From Paenibacillus solani (GTDB taxonomy: Bacteria > Bacillota > Bacilli > Paenibacillales > Paenibacillaceae): a stretch of 64,000 bases of DNA. Position numbers and translations under genes: made by a program. Shown here piece after piece: positions 43,178 to 51,578 of this stretch; positions within the stretch are counted from its first letter, which is position 1; the number at the start of each line of letters is the position of its first letter. Below the pieces are notes generated by a model, which was given only the letters and a program-made list of their open reading frames with translations, was not told where the DNA came from and ran no database searches. Where the stretch lies: positions 2,568,203 to 2,632,202 of the forward strand of contig NZ_LIUT01000001.1 of NCBI RefSeq assembly GCF_001277345.1. The letters run 5' to 3'.

Positions 43178-44236
43178 CTACAGTTCCCTCCTTTCTTTGC
43201 GTGCCAAGTAGAGAAAGAAGGGCACCCCGACCAACGCGATGATCGCGCCCACCGGTGTCTCGTATGGAGGGTTCACCATTCGTGCTGCCAGGTCGGCAAT
43301 GACCACCAGCAAGCTCCCAAGAACGGCCGAGCAAGGAATGATGAGGCGGTAATCCACACCGACCAGCTTCCGGGTGACGTGCGGAATCATGAGACCGACA
43401 AAGCCTACTGCACCGACAACCGAGACGGCAGCCCCTGCCAGCACCAGCACGATCACCGTTCCGGCCAGCTTGACGAGTCCCGTCCGCTGCCCGAGCCCAC
43501 GGGCGATCTCATCGCCAAGGCTGAGCATGGTAATGGAGCGTGACAATGCAATAGCTCCCAATATTGCAACGACGATCCATGGCAGCATAATCTTCAGGTG
43601 GAACCATTTAATCCCCGCGGTGCCGCCGGCATACCAAAACGCCATGTCCTGTCCGACCTGAAAATACAATGCAATGCCTTCGCTAAGCGCACTTAACAAA
43701 GCACTAATTGCAGCACCCGCAAGAACGAGGCGTACCGGTGATAGTCCCCCTTTTGCCATGGAACTGACCCCATAGACGAGGACCACACCTAATCCTGCTC
43801 CAAGGAATGAGAACAGAATCAGATACATATAAGGCAGCCCTGGAAAAAACGAAAAACAGAGGGCAATGGCAAAACCAGCTCCCGCATTTAAACCAAGCAA
43901 ACCTGAATCAGCGAGCGGATTTCGGGTCATCCCCTGCATGATCGCACCCGATACGGCAAAGCAGGCGCCTACCATTGCCCCACCGAGAACCCTCGGCAAG
44001 CGCAATTCCCTTATGATCTGATGCTCCGTCACACCGGGATTGAAGAAGAACACCGCCTCCCATATATTTCGCAGATCAATATCAGCCGCTCCGAGCGATA
44101 TCGATAAAGCTATGCCAAGCACCAGCGCTGCCACGCCTCCCGTAAGAATCAGGGTCGCAGCCCAGGGTCGCCCCTTGAGTTTAACGTGGGTCTTGGAATC
44201 TGTAAGACTTGGATTGGACGTGTTTGATGACATCAT
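43178..44236 (-). CDS. FecCD-family iron-siderophore permease, first subunit
   Basis: The 352-residue protein has RELRLPRVLGGAMVGACFA, GLNAGAGFAIALC and GFVGLMIPHVTRKLVGVDYR, the family landmarks. It is first in the operon, just behind a Fur box, and its stop is adjacent to the start of the partner permease. No ATP-binding subunit of the FepC/FhuC type follows. Confidence 0.93.
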   Translation of the reverse strand: MMSSNTSNPSLTDSKTHVKLKGRPWAATLILTGGVAALVLGIALSISLGAADIDLRNIWEAVFFFNPGVTEHQIIRELRLPRVLGGAMVGACFAVSGAIMQGMTRNPLADSGLLGLNAGAGFAIALCFSFFPGLPYMYLILFSFLGAGLGVVLVYGVSSMAKGGLSPVRLVLAGAAISALLSALSEGIALYFQVGQDMAFWYAGGTAGIKWFHLKIMLPWIVVAILGAIALSRSITMLSLGDEIARGLGQRTGLVKLAGTVIVLVLAGAAVSVVGAVGFVGLMIPHVTRKLVGVDYRLIIPCSAVLGSLLVVIADLAARMVNPPYETPVGAIIALVGVPFFLYLARKERREL

Positions 44237-44253
44237 TTTCCCCTCAATGCTTT

Positions 44254-44272
44254 GATATTGATTCTCATTATC
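44254..44272 (-). promoter_or_regulatory. Fur box of the FecCD operon
   Basis: GATATTGATTCTCATTATC matches the Fur consensus at 17 of 19 positions, 17 bases before the permease start codon. It is close to the start, so the transcript start probably lies within or just upstream of it. Confidence 0.82.
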
Positions 44273-44471
44273 ATCTGTAACTATAAAATAAAGCTCTCTC
44301 CTTCGTCCATGGACATCTTGGAATTCTCTTCAGAAAAAAGTCCATGTCCAAGTCAAGCGCTTTTTTCCAAATAAATGCGATACTTCTTTGGACTCAATAA
44401 AAAGCTGCACTCCTATGGATTGTGCCATTGACAGTGAAACCTTTATTCCATTACAATAAATGCTAATTGAA

Positions 44472-44550
44472 TAAGGCGATGGAGTTCGCCATAACCGCTT
44501 TCATAGCTAATGACTCCTACCAGAGGTCGCTTTCCTGGTAGGAGTCTGTT
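44472..44550 (+). promoter_or_regulatory. Fluoride riboswitch (crcB motif)
   Basis: The sequence contains AAGGCGATGGAGTTCGCC, ATAACCGC, and TAGCTAATGACTCCTACCAG, the conserved aptamer segments of the crcB motif, in the right order. GACTCCTACCAG pairs with CTGGTAGGAGTC (44512-44546) to form the terminator stem, followed by a modest T-rich run. Fluoride binding should stabilise the aptamer and allow transcription of the CLC gene 50 bases downstream. Confidence 0.93.
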
Positions 44551-44598
44551 TGTGTATGGAAGGGTTAGCGGCGAATTTATAGAAACGGGTGAGCTTAC

Positions 44599-45924
44599 AT
44601 GATGAAGAAATGGTTTGAACGGATAAATCAATGGTCCTATGCCTTGCTGGCAGGATACTTAGTGAAGTGGATAATTCTAGGGAGCTTGGTTGGGCTGTTG
44701 ATCGGAAGCGCCTCCGCCTTCTTTCTGTACAGTCTGGATTACGTGACTTCCCTTCGCGTGGAGAACCCATGGCTGCTCTTCCTCCTACCGTTAGGTGGTG
44801 CATTCGTCAGCTTCCTGTACTACAAATATGGCAAGAGCAGTACCAAAGGAAATAATCTGATCATCGAGCAGATCCATGGTGGAAACGAAGCTATTCCCTT
44901 TCGTATGGCTCCATTGGTTCTGATCGGAACACTGATCACGCATCTGTTTGGAGGCTCTGCGGGGCGGGAAGGCACCGCAGTCCAGATGGGGGGCAGCTTA
45001 TCGGAGGGGCTTGGCAAACTTCTTCGCGTGAAGCCGCTGGATCGGAAAATCCTGCTTATATGCGGGATCAGCGGCGGTTTCGGATCCATCTTCGGTACAC
45101 CGCTTGCAGGAACGCTGTTTGGACTAGAAGTGCTCGCCATCGGGTTGATTTCGCACCAGGCATTGCTACCTGCATTCGTAGCCAGCGTGGTTGGAAACAT
45201 AACCGCTACATCTTTATGGGGTGTTACCCATTTGCACTATCCGATCGGAGAGATTCCGGCCATGAGCCTGATGGTGATCCTAAAGGTCATTGCAGTCTCC
45301 ATTCTCTTTGGCTTAACAAGTAGACTTTTCAGTGAGCTGACGCATGCCCTGAAGCGTTGGTACAGCTATTTCTTCGCTAATCCAATGGTTAAGAGCGCTG
45401 TAGGTGGCGTCATCATTATTGCCCTGGTTTATCTGCTTGGTACACGAGAATATTTGGGTCTCGGCATTCCCCTGATTGAAGAATCCTTCGCTGGCGATGT
45501 GTCGCCGTTTGCTTTTCTGGGAAAAATCATATTCACTTCGCTCACGCTTGGAGCAGGGTTCCAGGGCGGCGAAGTAACTCCGCTGTTTGCCATTGGAGCG
45601 ACACTTGGCAACGCGTTATCGGGATGGATGGGATTGTATGCGCCTTTCCTGGCTGCCTTGGGATTTATCGCTGTTTTTTGCGGAGCGACAAACACCCCGT
45701 TTGCTTGCTTCATCATGGGAATTGAACTGTTTGGAGGGGAAGGCGCTGTATATATGCTTATGGCCTGCATCATCAGTTACTTGTTCTCGGGACATACTGG
45801 TATCTATACATCGCAGCAAATCGGCACTTCCAAGCATCCCTTGCTCTTGTTCCCTCAGGGTACAACGCTTGCGGGAGCGAAGATTTTAAATAAAACGAAG
45901 CATAAACCAAAGACGTCCGATTAA
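44599..45924 (+). CDS. CLC-F type fluoride/proton antiporter
   Basis: The 441-residue membrane protein has GGSAGREGTAVQMGG, the CLC-F version of the helix motif with GREGT and Met in the selectivity region instead of the chloride-type GREGP/Ser. QGGEVTPLFAIGA replaces GxFxP. Ten to twelve membrane helices follow the CLC pattern. Together with the riboswitch this marks fluoride export. GGTGAG lies just before the ATG. Confidence 0.93.
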   Translation: MMKKWFERINQWSYALLAGYLVKWIILGSLVGLLIGSASAFFLYSLDYVTSLRVENPWLLFLLPLGGAFVSFLYYKYGKSSTKGNNLIIEQIHGGNEAIPFRMAPLVLIGTLITHLFGGSAGREGTAVQMGGSLSEGLGKLLRVKPLDRKILLICGISGGFGSIFGTPLAGTLFGLEVLAIGLISHQALLPAFVASVVGNITATSLWGVTHLHYPIGEIPAMSLMVILKVIAVSILFGLTSRLFSELTHALKRWYSYFFANPMVKSAVGGVIIIALVYLLGTREYLGLGIPLIEESFAGDVSPFAFLGKIIFTSLTLGAGFQGGEVTPLFAIGATLGNALSGWMGLYAPFLAALGFIAVFCGATNTPFACFIMGIELFGGEGAVYMLMACIISYLFSGHTGIYTSQQIGTSKHPLLLFPQGTTLAGAKILNKTKHKPKTSD

Positions 45925-45936
45925 TCGGACGTCTTT
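45909..45936. terminator. Bidirectional terminator
   Basis: The 28-base segment reads the same on both strands: AAAGACGTCCGATT and its exact complement, with T-runs on both sides. It contains the CLC stop codon and also serves the converging ABC permease gene. Confidence 0.93.
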
Positions 45937-45940
45937 TGCC

Positions 45941-46624
45941 TTACACCGAACTTTTACGAATCGAGCGGTAACTGACGAGTGCGAGGATAACCGAGATGGG
46001 AGTGAGCCACAGGGACAATTCAAAGGCAGTATGTTTGACAACCCAGTCAATCACTTGCCCCCACCAGCCGTATTGAGTAATCAGCACGCTGGCCCCCGAC
46101 AATATAATGAAATTGGCCGCAATCATGACAAAGGTTTTAATGCCGCGATGGCGAAGGTAGAACACGCCGGTTCCTATCCCGATAAAGGCAAATGTAAGAA
46201 GCAATATGAAATAAATGATGAATTGTTCTAAGAGCGTGCCATCATTCAAGTACGGCAGTTTGAAGAACGATAGCCGGTCTCCCCAAGAACCCGTAAAGCG
46301 TTCAATTTCGGCTAATGCCAATAATATAATCGACGTTATGACGCTGTATGATACCACCATCAGAACAGAGCCCAGATAGAAGTCCGTTCTTCGAATGCTG
46401 AATCCGAGGGAGAAGGGAAACAGCTGCAGCACAGATACCAGAGCCGCGATAAACACATAGATAAAGATTGTTGCCAATCCCCCGGCATAGAAAGCTTCAC
46501 CATTAACCAATACGCTGATAATGTAGTTGATCAGAAAGCTGAATACTGTGATGGCCCAGGGCAAGTAAAACCAGGATAGTTTCTGTCTCGAATAAATATG
46601 GATTACGCCAGGAATTCCGTTCAT
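45941..46624 (-). CDS. ABC transporter membrane protein of GntR/YtrA operon
   Basis: The 227-residue protein has six predicted helices and no catalytic motif. It starts within the stop codon of the ATPase gene (ATGA overlap), so the two are translationally coupled. Export of a peptide or lipid-active compound is typical of such YtrABC-like systems, but the substrate is unknown. Confidence 0.8.
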   Translation of the reverse strand: MNGIPGVIHIYSRQKLSWFYLPWAITVFSFLINYIISVLVNGEAFYAGGLATIFIYVFIAALVSVLQLFPFSLGFSIRRTDFYLGSVLMVVSYSVITSIILLALAEIERFTGSWGDRLSFFKLPYLNDGTLLEQFIIYFILLLTFAFIGIGTGVFYLRHRGIKTFVMIAANFIILSGASVLITQYGWWGQVIDWVVKHTAFELSLWLTPISVILALVSYRSIRKSSV

Positions 46625-47514
46625 GGTTGGATCCCCACCTTTTCGCGCTTAGTTAAATATACGATCAATTGTTGAAGGGAAACGAGGGTTGTTTCCAAGC
46701 CCAATTCTTCCGCCTCTTTTTGCAACTTCGTTGTCGCGCTGCTTCCCATCACCGTGACGGACAACATGGAAGCGAACGATTCCCGATGTATCACTTCCTG
46801 CCCTTGGATAAACGATTCAACCGTTCCGGAAGGACCGACGATCTTAAACGCACGTCCCCGCAAGTCATCCGTAGCATCGTCAAGTAAGATTCGGCCGGAA
46901 TCAATGACGATAATATGCTCCAGCAATCTGCTAACCTCATCAATCAAATGCGTGGACAGAATAATCGTGCGCGGATGATTCGTGTAATCCTCGATCAGAT
47001 GATCATAGAACAGCTCTCTGGCCACGGCGTCCAGTCCAAGATAAGGTTCATCAAAGATCGTTACGGGCGCGCGGCTGGCGAGTCCGACGATGATGCCTAC
47101 CGATGAGAGCATGCCGCGGGACAATCTCTTTACAAGTCGTTTCATAGGCAGCCGGAATACCTCGATCAGTTTGTTCGCATATGCCGCATCCCAATTCGGA
47201 TAAACGTTAGCGGCAATCCCCATAACGTCCTTGACCGTAAAGATATCCGGATATTTCTGGCCTTCTTTAATGAAGCATACCTGCCGGATCACCTTCTGAT
47301 TTTCGTATGGATGCTCCCCGAATACGCGAATCTCCCCTTGGCTCGGGAACAGCTGCGCCGTTATCATTTGCATGATGGTCGTTTTGCCCGCGCCGTTCCT
47401 GCCCAGCAATCCATAGATCTTATTCGCCTCGATGGTAAAGCTCACATTATCGACAGCCGTCGCATCCTTGTATACTTTACTCAAACTTTTGACTTCGATC
47501 ACGGTTTGGCTCAT
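46621..47514 (-). CDS. ABC transporter ATP-binding protein
   Basis: The 297-residue protein has GLLGRNGAGKTTIMQMI (Walker A), LSRGMLSS in the signature position (instead of LSGG), VTIFDEPYLGLD (Walker B) and ILSTHLIDE (switch His). The C-terminal extension of about 80 residues is common in BcrA/YtrB-type ATPases. Its ATG overlaps the TGA of the GntR gene by one base. Confidence 0.9.
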   Translation of the reverse strand: MSQTVIEVKSLSKVYKDATAVDNVSFTIEANKIYGLLGRNGAGKTTIMQMITAQLFPSQGEIRVFGEHPYENQKVIRQVCFIKEGQKYPDIFTVKDVMGIAANVYPNWDAAYANKLIEVFRLPMKRLVKRLSRGMLSSVGIIVGLASRAPVTIFDEPYLGLDAVARELFYDHLIEDYTNHPRTIILSTHLIDEVSRLLEHIIVIDSGRILLDDATDDLRGRAFKIVGPSGTVESFIQGQEVIHRESFASMLSVTVMGSSATTKLQKEAEELGLETTLVSLQQLIVYLTKREKVGIQP

Positions 47515-47882
47515 CAGTCTTGCTCCCCTCTGCGGATCATTTCCGATAATTGATCTTTGGTAATGCCCAGCTTAGCCGCTTCCTTAACCATGGAAACAAC
47601 ATACTGTTCATAGAACTCCGTCTTGCGTTTCTCCATTAGCTGTTCACGAGCTCCTGAAGCTACAAACATGCCAATCCCCCGTTTCTTATACAGAATCCCT
47701 TGATCTACCAATAGATTGACACCCTTGGCAGCTGTAGCTGGATTGATCTGGTAAAAGGCCGCAAACTGATTCGTTGATGGAACCTGTGTCTCCTCAGGCA
47801 GTCGTGCCTCAATGATGTCGTCTTCAATTTTGTCCGCAATTTGCATGAATATCGGCCTGCTATCATCAATCTGAAATGCCAT
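47514..47882 (-). CDS. GntR family regulator, YtrA subfamily
   Basis: The 122-residue protein has an N-terminal winged helix with PIFMQIADKIEDDIIEARLP and PSTNQFAAFYQINPATAAKG, then a short C-terminal dimer part, as in YtrA proteins that repress cell-envelope-stress ABC operons. It is first in a three-gene operon and has its own palindrome upstream. Confidence 0.9.
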   Translation of the reverse strand: MAFQIDDSRPIFMQIADKIEDDIIEARLPEETQVPSTNQFAAFYQINPATAAKGVNLLVDQGILYKKRGIGMFVASGAREQLMEKRKTEFYEQYVVSMVKEAAKLGITKDQLSEMIRRGEQD

Positions 47883-47921
47883 TTACCTCACCACTTTCAT
47901 TTATGACCTCTTTACATAACT

Positions 47922-47945
47922 GGTTAGTTACTTATGTAATTAACC
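47922..47945. promoter_or_regulatory. YtrA-type operator palindrome
   Basis: GGTTAGTTAC and GTAATTAACC flank TTAT (24 bases, one mismatch between arms). The site is 40 bases before the GntR start codon and would cover the promoter, which fits autorepression. Confidence 0.75.
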
Positions 47946-48117
47946 ATACAAGAAGCAAAGTGTGTTGTCAATGGTTGACCGGAACTTTTTAACAAAAATA
48001 AACGGGAACCCAGACTTTTGAACTAAACAAATAGTCCTGATCATCCGATAAAAAATAGGCGCAGCAACTGCGCGGCTCAATACAGATACAGATGAGAAAA
48101 GGAGCTTAAGAAGAAAC

Positions 48118-49251
48118 ATGAGAAGAATCATTGCAATCGTTTTACTAGCTATGCTGATGGTTTTCACACCACTGTATGCTGCATCACCGCCCAAGAATCT
48201 AGCTTACGTCGACAAGAACAGCCAGTCCTATATTTCGGTTGGGGTTCTGAAAACCTATGATGGTGTAAAGGTCGCTTATACTCCTGCCGAGAAGAAGCTG
48301 GACATTACCCGCGAAGATACGGCACTTACACTCTATTTGGGCAGTCGAAAAGCATATATTAACGGTAAGCAGGTTCAAGCGAACGCCGCACCGTTCTCCG
48401 AGAACGGCTCAACATACGTTCCGCTGCAATTTGTCAGCCAACACCTGGGGTTAACGTTATCTTGGAGCAAAAACAGATCAACCTTGAATATCACGGATGG
48501 TAGTGTGGCTAATACCCTGCCTGTTATATCGGGAACCATGATATCCAGCCAATCCAAGCCCGTAACTACGGCTAGGAAAACTTTCAAAGTAGGGTCGCGT
48601 TCGTTCAGCGCACAGGTTGTTACCGTTTCACTTCTGCACCCAAAAGTAGAGCTGGATGTTGTTCTTGCAGGCAATAAAGCTGGAAAAGTTGAGGATTTGC
48701 GCAGCATAGCCAAGCGCAGTAATGCTCTCGTGGCTATTAACGGTACATTCTTTAATGCTTATACTTCTGACGCATACAAAGCCCCTTATGGCTATTTGGT
48801 AAGTAAGGGAAACATTTTTCACAAAGCCTCCGGCGATAATCGGACCATCTTCACGTATGACAGCAACAATCTGGCTTCTATGATGCCAGGACTTGATTTC
48901 AAGTCCGTCTACGAAGCCGGACATATGGAAGGAGCACTTCAAGCCGGCCCTCGTCTGCTGACAGATGGCAAAGTGACGCTAGACGTCAAGAAGGAAGGAT
49001 TCAAGGATCCAAAAATTCTGACAGGCGGCGGAGCACGAAGCGCGCTTGGCATCACGAAGGATCATAAGCTGATTCTGTTAACGACTGGCGGGGCAACCAT
49101 TCCCCAACTGGCAGAAATCATGAAACAAGCTGGCGCATATCAAGCGATGAATCTGGATGGCGGAGCCTCCAGCGGATTGTATTATAACGGGTCTTACCTG
49201 ACAACGCCTGGCCGGCAAATCAGTAATGCAATTGTCGTCAAATATAAATGA
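48118..49251 (+). CDS. Secreted phosphodiester glycosidase (NAGPA-like) with copper-amine-oxidase-N domain
   Basis: The 377-residue protein has a signal peptide (cleavage near LYAA), a copper amine oxidase N-terminal-like domain (about 45-125, with YVPLQFVSQHLGLTLSW), then a NAGPA domain (about 165-375) with ALVAINGTFFN, GPRLLTDGKV, ARSALGITKDHKLILLTT and MNLDGGASSGLYYNG. The family cleaves phosphodiester-linked sugars; in Bacillales related proteins act on wall glycans. The ribosome site AAAGGAG is unusually far (14 bases) from the ATG. Confidence 0.88.
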   Translation: MRRIIAIVLLAMLMVFTPLYAASPPKNLAYVDKNSQSYISVGVLKTYDGVKVAYTPAEKKLDITREDTALTLYLGSRKAYINGKQVQANAAPFSENGSTYVPLQFVSQHLGLTLSWSKNRSTLNITDGSVANTLPVISGTMISSQSKPVTTARKTFKVGSRSFSAQVVTVSLLHPKVELDVVLAGNKAGKVEDLRSIAKRSNALVAINGTFFNAYTSDAYKAPYGYLVSKGNIFHKASGDNRTIFTYDSNNLASMMPGLDFKSVYEAGHMEGALQAGPRLLTDGKVTLDVKKEGFKDPKILTGGGARSALGITKDHKLILLTTGGATIPQLAEIMKQAGAYQAMNLDGGASSGLYYNGSYLTTPGRQISNAIVVKYK

Positions 49252-49260
49252 TCTACCCAT

Positions 49261-49318
49261 ACCTTCTCTGGCTGTCTGGAACTTTCTCTTCCGGACCTGA
49301 CTAGAGAAGGTTTTTCTA
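49261..49318 (+). terminator. Rho-independent terminator
   Basis: ACCTTCTCT pairs with AGAGAAGGT, with additional pairing inside, followed by TTTTTCT, ten bases after the glycosidase stop. The rest of 49319-49480 holds no gene I can support. Confidence 0.85.
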
Positions 49319-49480
49319 TTACAAAAATAGGGACAATTTTTGAAACAAAACACATCAGGGAATCAAGGAACTGTTTCAGGATGAAGCACCGTTGTGTAAG
49401 TATAAGGAAAACTGTTTATTAGCAGCAGTAGTAGAGCTGAGGGCAGATCGATTTATTATAACGACGAGGAGAGCGATTTC

Positions 49481-49897
49481 ATGTTTGAATTTCACGGCTG
49501 GGCTACGATCCGGCAGAATCCTGCTGATTCGGATCAAGAGCAGCTCGACATCATCATTCAGAAAATCCAGCTTAAGATTACCGAGTTTGCCTGGGGCAGC
49601 GGATTGCTATCCTTGAATGCCGCTAACGGCTCCTATTATCTTCATGTCGGAGGCTTTACGAACCGCAAGGGGGACGAAGCTGCCGAGATTGTAGAACTGT
49701 ACCAATGGATTGGAGAGATTGCTCCCGGTTCATATGGTCTTCTATATACCAGGGACGATGACAATATGGAAGGTTTCGATAACGAATTCCGCGTCCAGGT
49801 ATTGTCCCGTGGCCGATTAGAGGACCAGCGCGACCCGTTCCTCTCCCCTTACTTTCCGGTGATCGAAGATCACGCTGATTCGCGAAAGTCAGAATGA
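49481..49897 (+). CDS. Imm7-family immunity protein
   Basis: The 138-residue acidic protein starts MFEFHGWATI and contains NGSYYLHVGGFTNRKGDEAAE, IAPGSYGLLYTRDDD and FRVQVLSRGRLEDQRDPFLSPYFP. These are the landmarks of immunity protein 7, which neutralises a polymorphic toxin. No toxin gene is next to it, so it is an orphan here. The ATG follows GACGAGGAGAGCG. Confidence 0.82.
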   Translation: MFEFHGWATIRQNPADSDQEQLDIIIQKIQLKITEFAWGSGLLSLNAANGSYYLHVGGFTNRKGDEAAEIVELYQWIGEIAPGSYGLLYTRDDDNMEGFDNEFRVQVLSRGRLEDQRDPFLSPYFPVIEDHADSRKSE

Positions 49898-49916
49898 ATT
49901 TAATAAGATAAATAAA

Positions 49917-49972
49917 TCCCGCAACCCTGCCCTGCCATGATCTCATGGAGAGCGGATTGCGGGATTTTTATG
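49917..49972 (+). terminator. Rho-independent terminator
   Basis: AATCCCGCAA pairs with TTGCGGGATT, followed by TTTA, 20 bases after the Imm7 stop. Confidence 0.85.
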
Positions 49973-50033
49973 ATATTCATATAAGTGCAGAAATTGTGAT
50001 TGCAGGATAGTGCTTGAATTCTGATAGCACGCT

Positions 50034-50672
50034 CTACGAGTGTTCGTTTAATTGGTCAATCGTGGTCTCAATTATGACTCGCAGTCCATTCAGCATCATT
50101 TCAGGAGATAATGTCGGCAAGGACGGCTTCTCTACGGCCATCTCGGTCGAAGCTGGAAAATGTACGAATCCACCAAGCGTCTTTTGCTGCCGAATCCGGA
50201 TTTCGTTTAGAACGGCATACATCGTATTGTTACAGATATAAGTTCCTGCCGTGTTGGACACCGTTGCTGGAATCCCCGCTTCCTTGAGGCGAGTCACCAT
50301 GGAGCGGATCGGCAGTGTAGAGAATAATCCATCAGGACCATTGGGATCAATGATTTCATCCTGCGGTTTGGCTCCCCGATTATCCGCAATACTAGATTCC
50401 GGAGGTATATCCTTAATATTAACAGCTATCCGTTCTGGCGTAATGGCTGTACGGCCACCTGCGACTCCACAAGCGATGACGGCATCAGGTTCGTATAGGT
50501 TCATCTCCTTCAAGAGAATGTCGGCACACTCATCGTAATGAACGGGAAGTAGAATCGATCTAATCTCTGCCCCAGCAAAAGCATGAGATCTAATATCCTC
50601 AATAAGCCTTTCCGTAGGATTAACTGAATCTCCTCCAAAGGGTTCAAACCCCGAAATCAATATTTTTTTCAT
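50034..50672 (-). CDS. pcp: Pyrrolidone-carboxylate peptidase
   Basis: The 212-residue cytosolic cysteine peptidase starts KILISGFEPFGGDSVNPTER. The catalytic Glu lies in the GRTAITPERIAVN segment, Cys in NTAGTYICNNTMY and His in GGFVHFPAS. It removes N-terminal pyroglutamate from peptides. The 5-oxoprolinase operon pxpBCA lies just upstream on the same strand (141-base gap), so the product of one is the substrate of the other. Confidence 0.95.
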   Translation of the reverse strand: MKKILISGFEPFGGDSVNPTERLIEDIRSHAFAGAEIRSILLPVHYDECADILLKEMNLYEPDAVIACGVAGGRTAITPERIAVNIKDIPPESSIADNRGAKPQDEIIDPNGPDGLFSTLPIRSMVTRLKEAGIPATVSNTAGTYICNNTMYAVLNEIRIRQQKTLGGFVHFPASTEMAVEKPSLPTLSPEMMLNGLRVIIETTIDQLNEHS

Positions 50673-50813
50673 TCATTCTGACTCCTGTTCTTGTGATGTT
50701 AAGTTAGTCTTATCTTGTTTTAAACCGAAAAAAGTTCTGTACTGCTCCCTGTGCGCACGATGCTTGATTCGCCCGGCTTAGACGGCTGTCGGCCATCTTG
50801 CAGACTATATTGT

Positions 50814-51572
50814 TTAGAAAAAAGCTTGTACGTTCACACCTTCAACTTCAAGTCTGGCTCTTAAAGTGCGGGCGAACGAAGCAGCATTCACCCCGTCCCC
50901 ATGAATGCAGATCGTGTCTGCTTGGATCGGAATCATTTTTCCCGTCATTGTAACAATTGTACGTTCTTTGACCATCCTGATCACCTGTGCAATTGAATCC
51001 TCGAGCTCGGTGATGATGGCATTCGGCATATTTCTTGGCGTGAGTGAACCGTCTTCCTGATATGCACGATCCGCAAACACTTCGCTTGCCGTGCGAAGAC
51101 CTGCCGCCTCCCCTGCCTTGATCAGCTCGCTGCCTGCCAGTCCATACAGGATAAGCGTTGGATCAAGACGGTTGATTGCAGATGCAATCGCATCCGCAAG
51201 AGGTCTGGAGGCGGCTGCCATATTATAAAGAGCACCATGAGGCTTTACATGCTGAAGGCCGGAGCCCTCTTGTATCGCAAAAGCCATTAGCGCGCCAACC
51301 TGGTAAGTTACCATATCATAAGCCTCTTCGGGCGTGATATCCATCCTTCTTCTACCGAAGCCGGCCAGATCCGGCAAACCGGGATGCGCTCCGATCGCGA
51401 CTCCCTTCTCGATTGCCTGGCGAACCGTTGCTCGCATGACGGCCGGATCACCTGCATGATAACCGCAGGCAATGTTTGCCGATGTAATGCTGAGAAGTAG
51501 CTCCGTATCATTGCCTAGTGAATAGACACCGTAACTTTCCCCCATATCGCAGTTCAGGTCTACACGAATCAT
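50814..51572 (-). CDS. pxpA: 5-oxoprolinase subunit A (LamB/YcsF family)
   Basis: The 252-residue protein begins RVDLNCDMGESYGVY and has NIACGYHAGDP, IGAHPGLPD and VKPHGALYN, all family signatures. With PxpB and PxpC it opens 5-oxoproline to glutamate using ATP. It is third in pxpB-pxpC-pxpA; its start is six bases after the pxpC stop. Confidence 0.95.
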   Translation of the reverse strand: MIRVDLNCDMGESYGVYSLGNDTELLLSITSANIACGYHAGDPAVMRATVRQAIEKGVAIGAHPGLPDLAGFGRRRMDITPEEAYDMVTYQVGALMAFAIQEGSGLQHVKPHGALYNMAAASRPLADAIASAINRLDPTLILYGLAGSELIKAGEAAGLRTASEVFADRAYQEDGSLTPRNMPNAIITELEDSIAQVIRMVKERTIVTMTGKMIPIQADTICIHGDGVNAASFARTLRARLEVEGVNVQAFF

Positions 51573-51578
51573 GCTGAC

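Noticed and set aside
44355-44370. CAAGCGCTTTTTT, cre-like sequence between the Fur box and the fluoride riboswitch
   Set aside because: Too many mismatches to the consensus and no carbon-related gene near it.
48059-48073. GCGCAG-CAA-CTGCGC hairpin before the phosphodiester glycosidase
   Set aside because: Short hairpin; the T-run lies on the minus strand where no gene precedes it. Could be a leader structure but is not supported.
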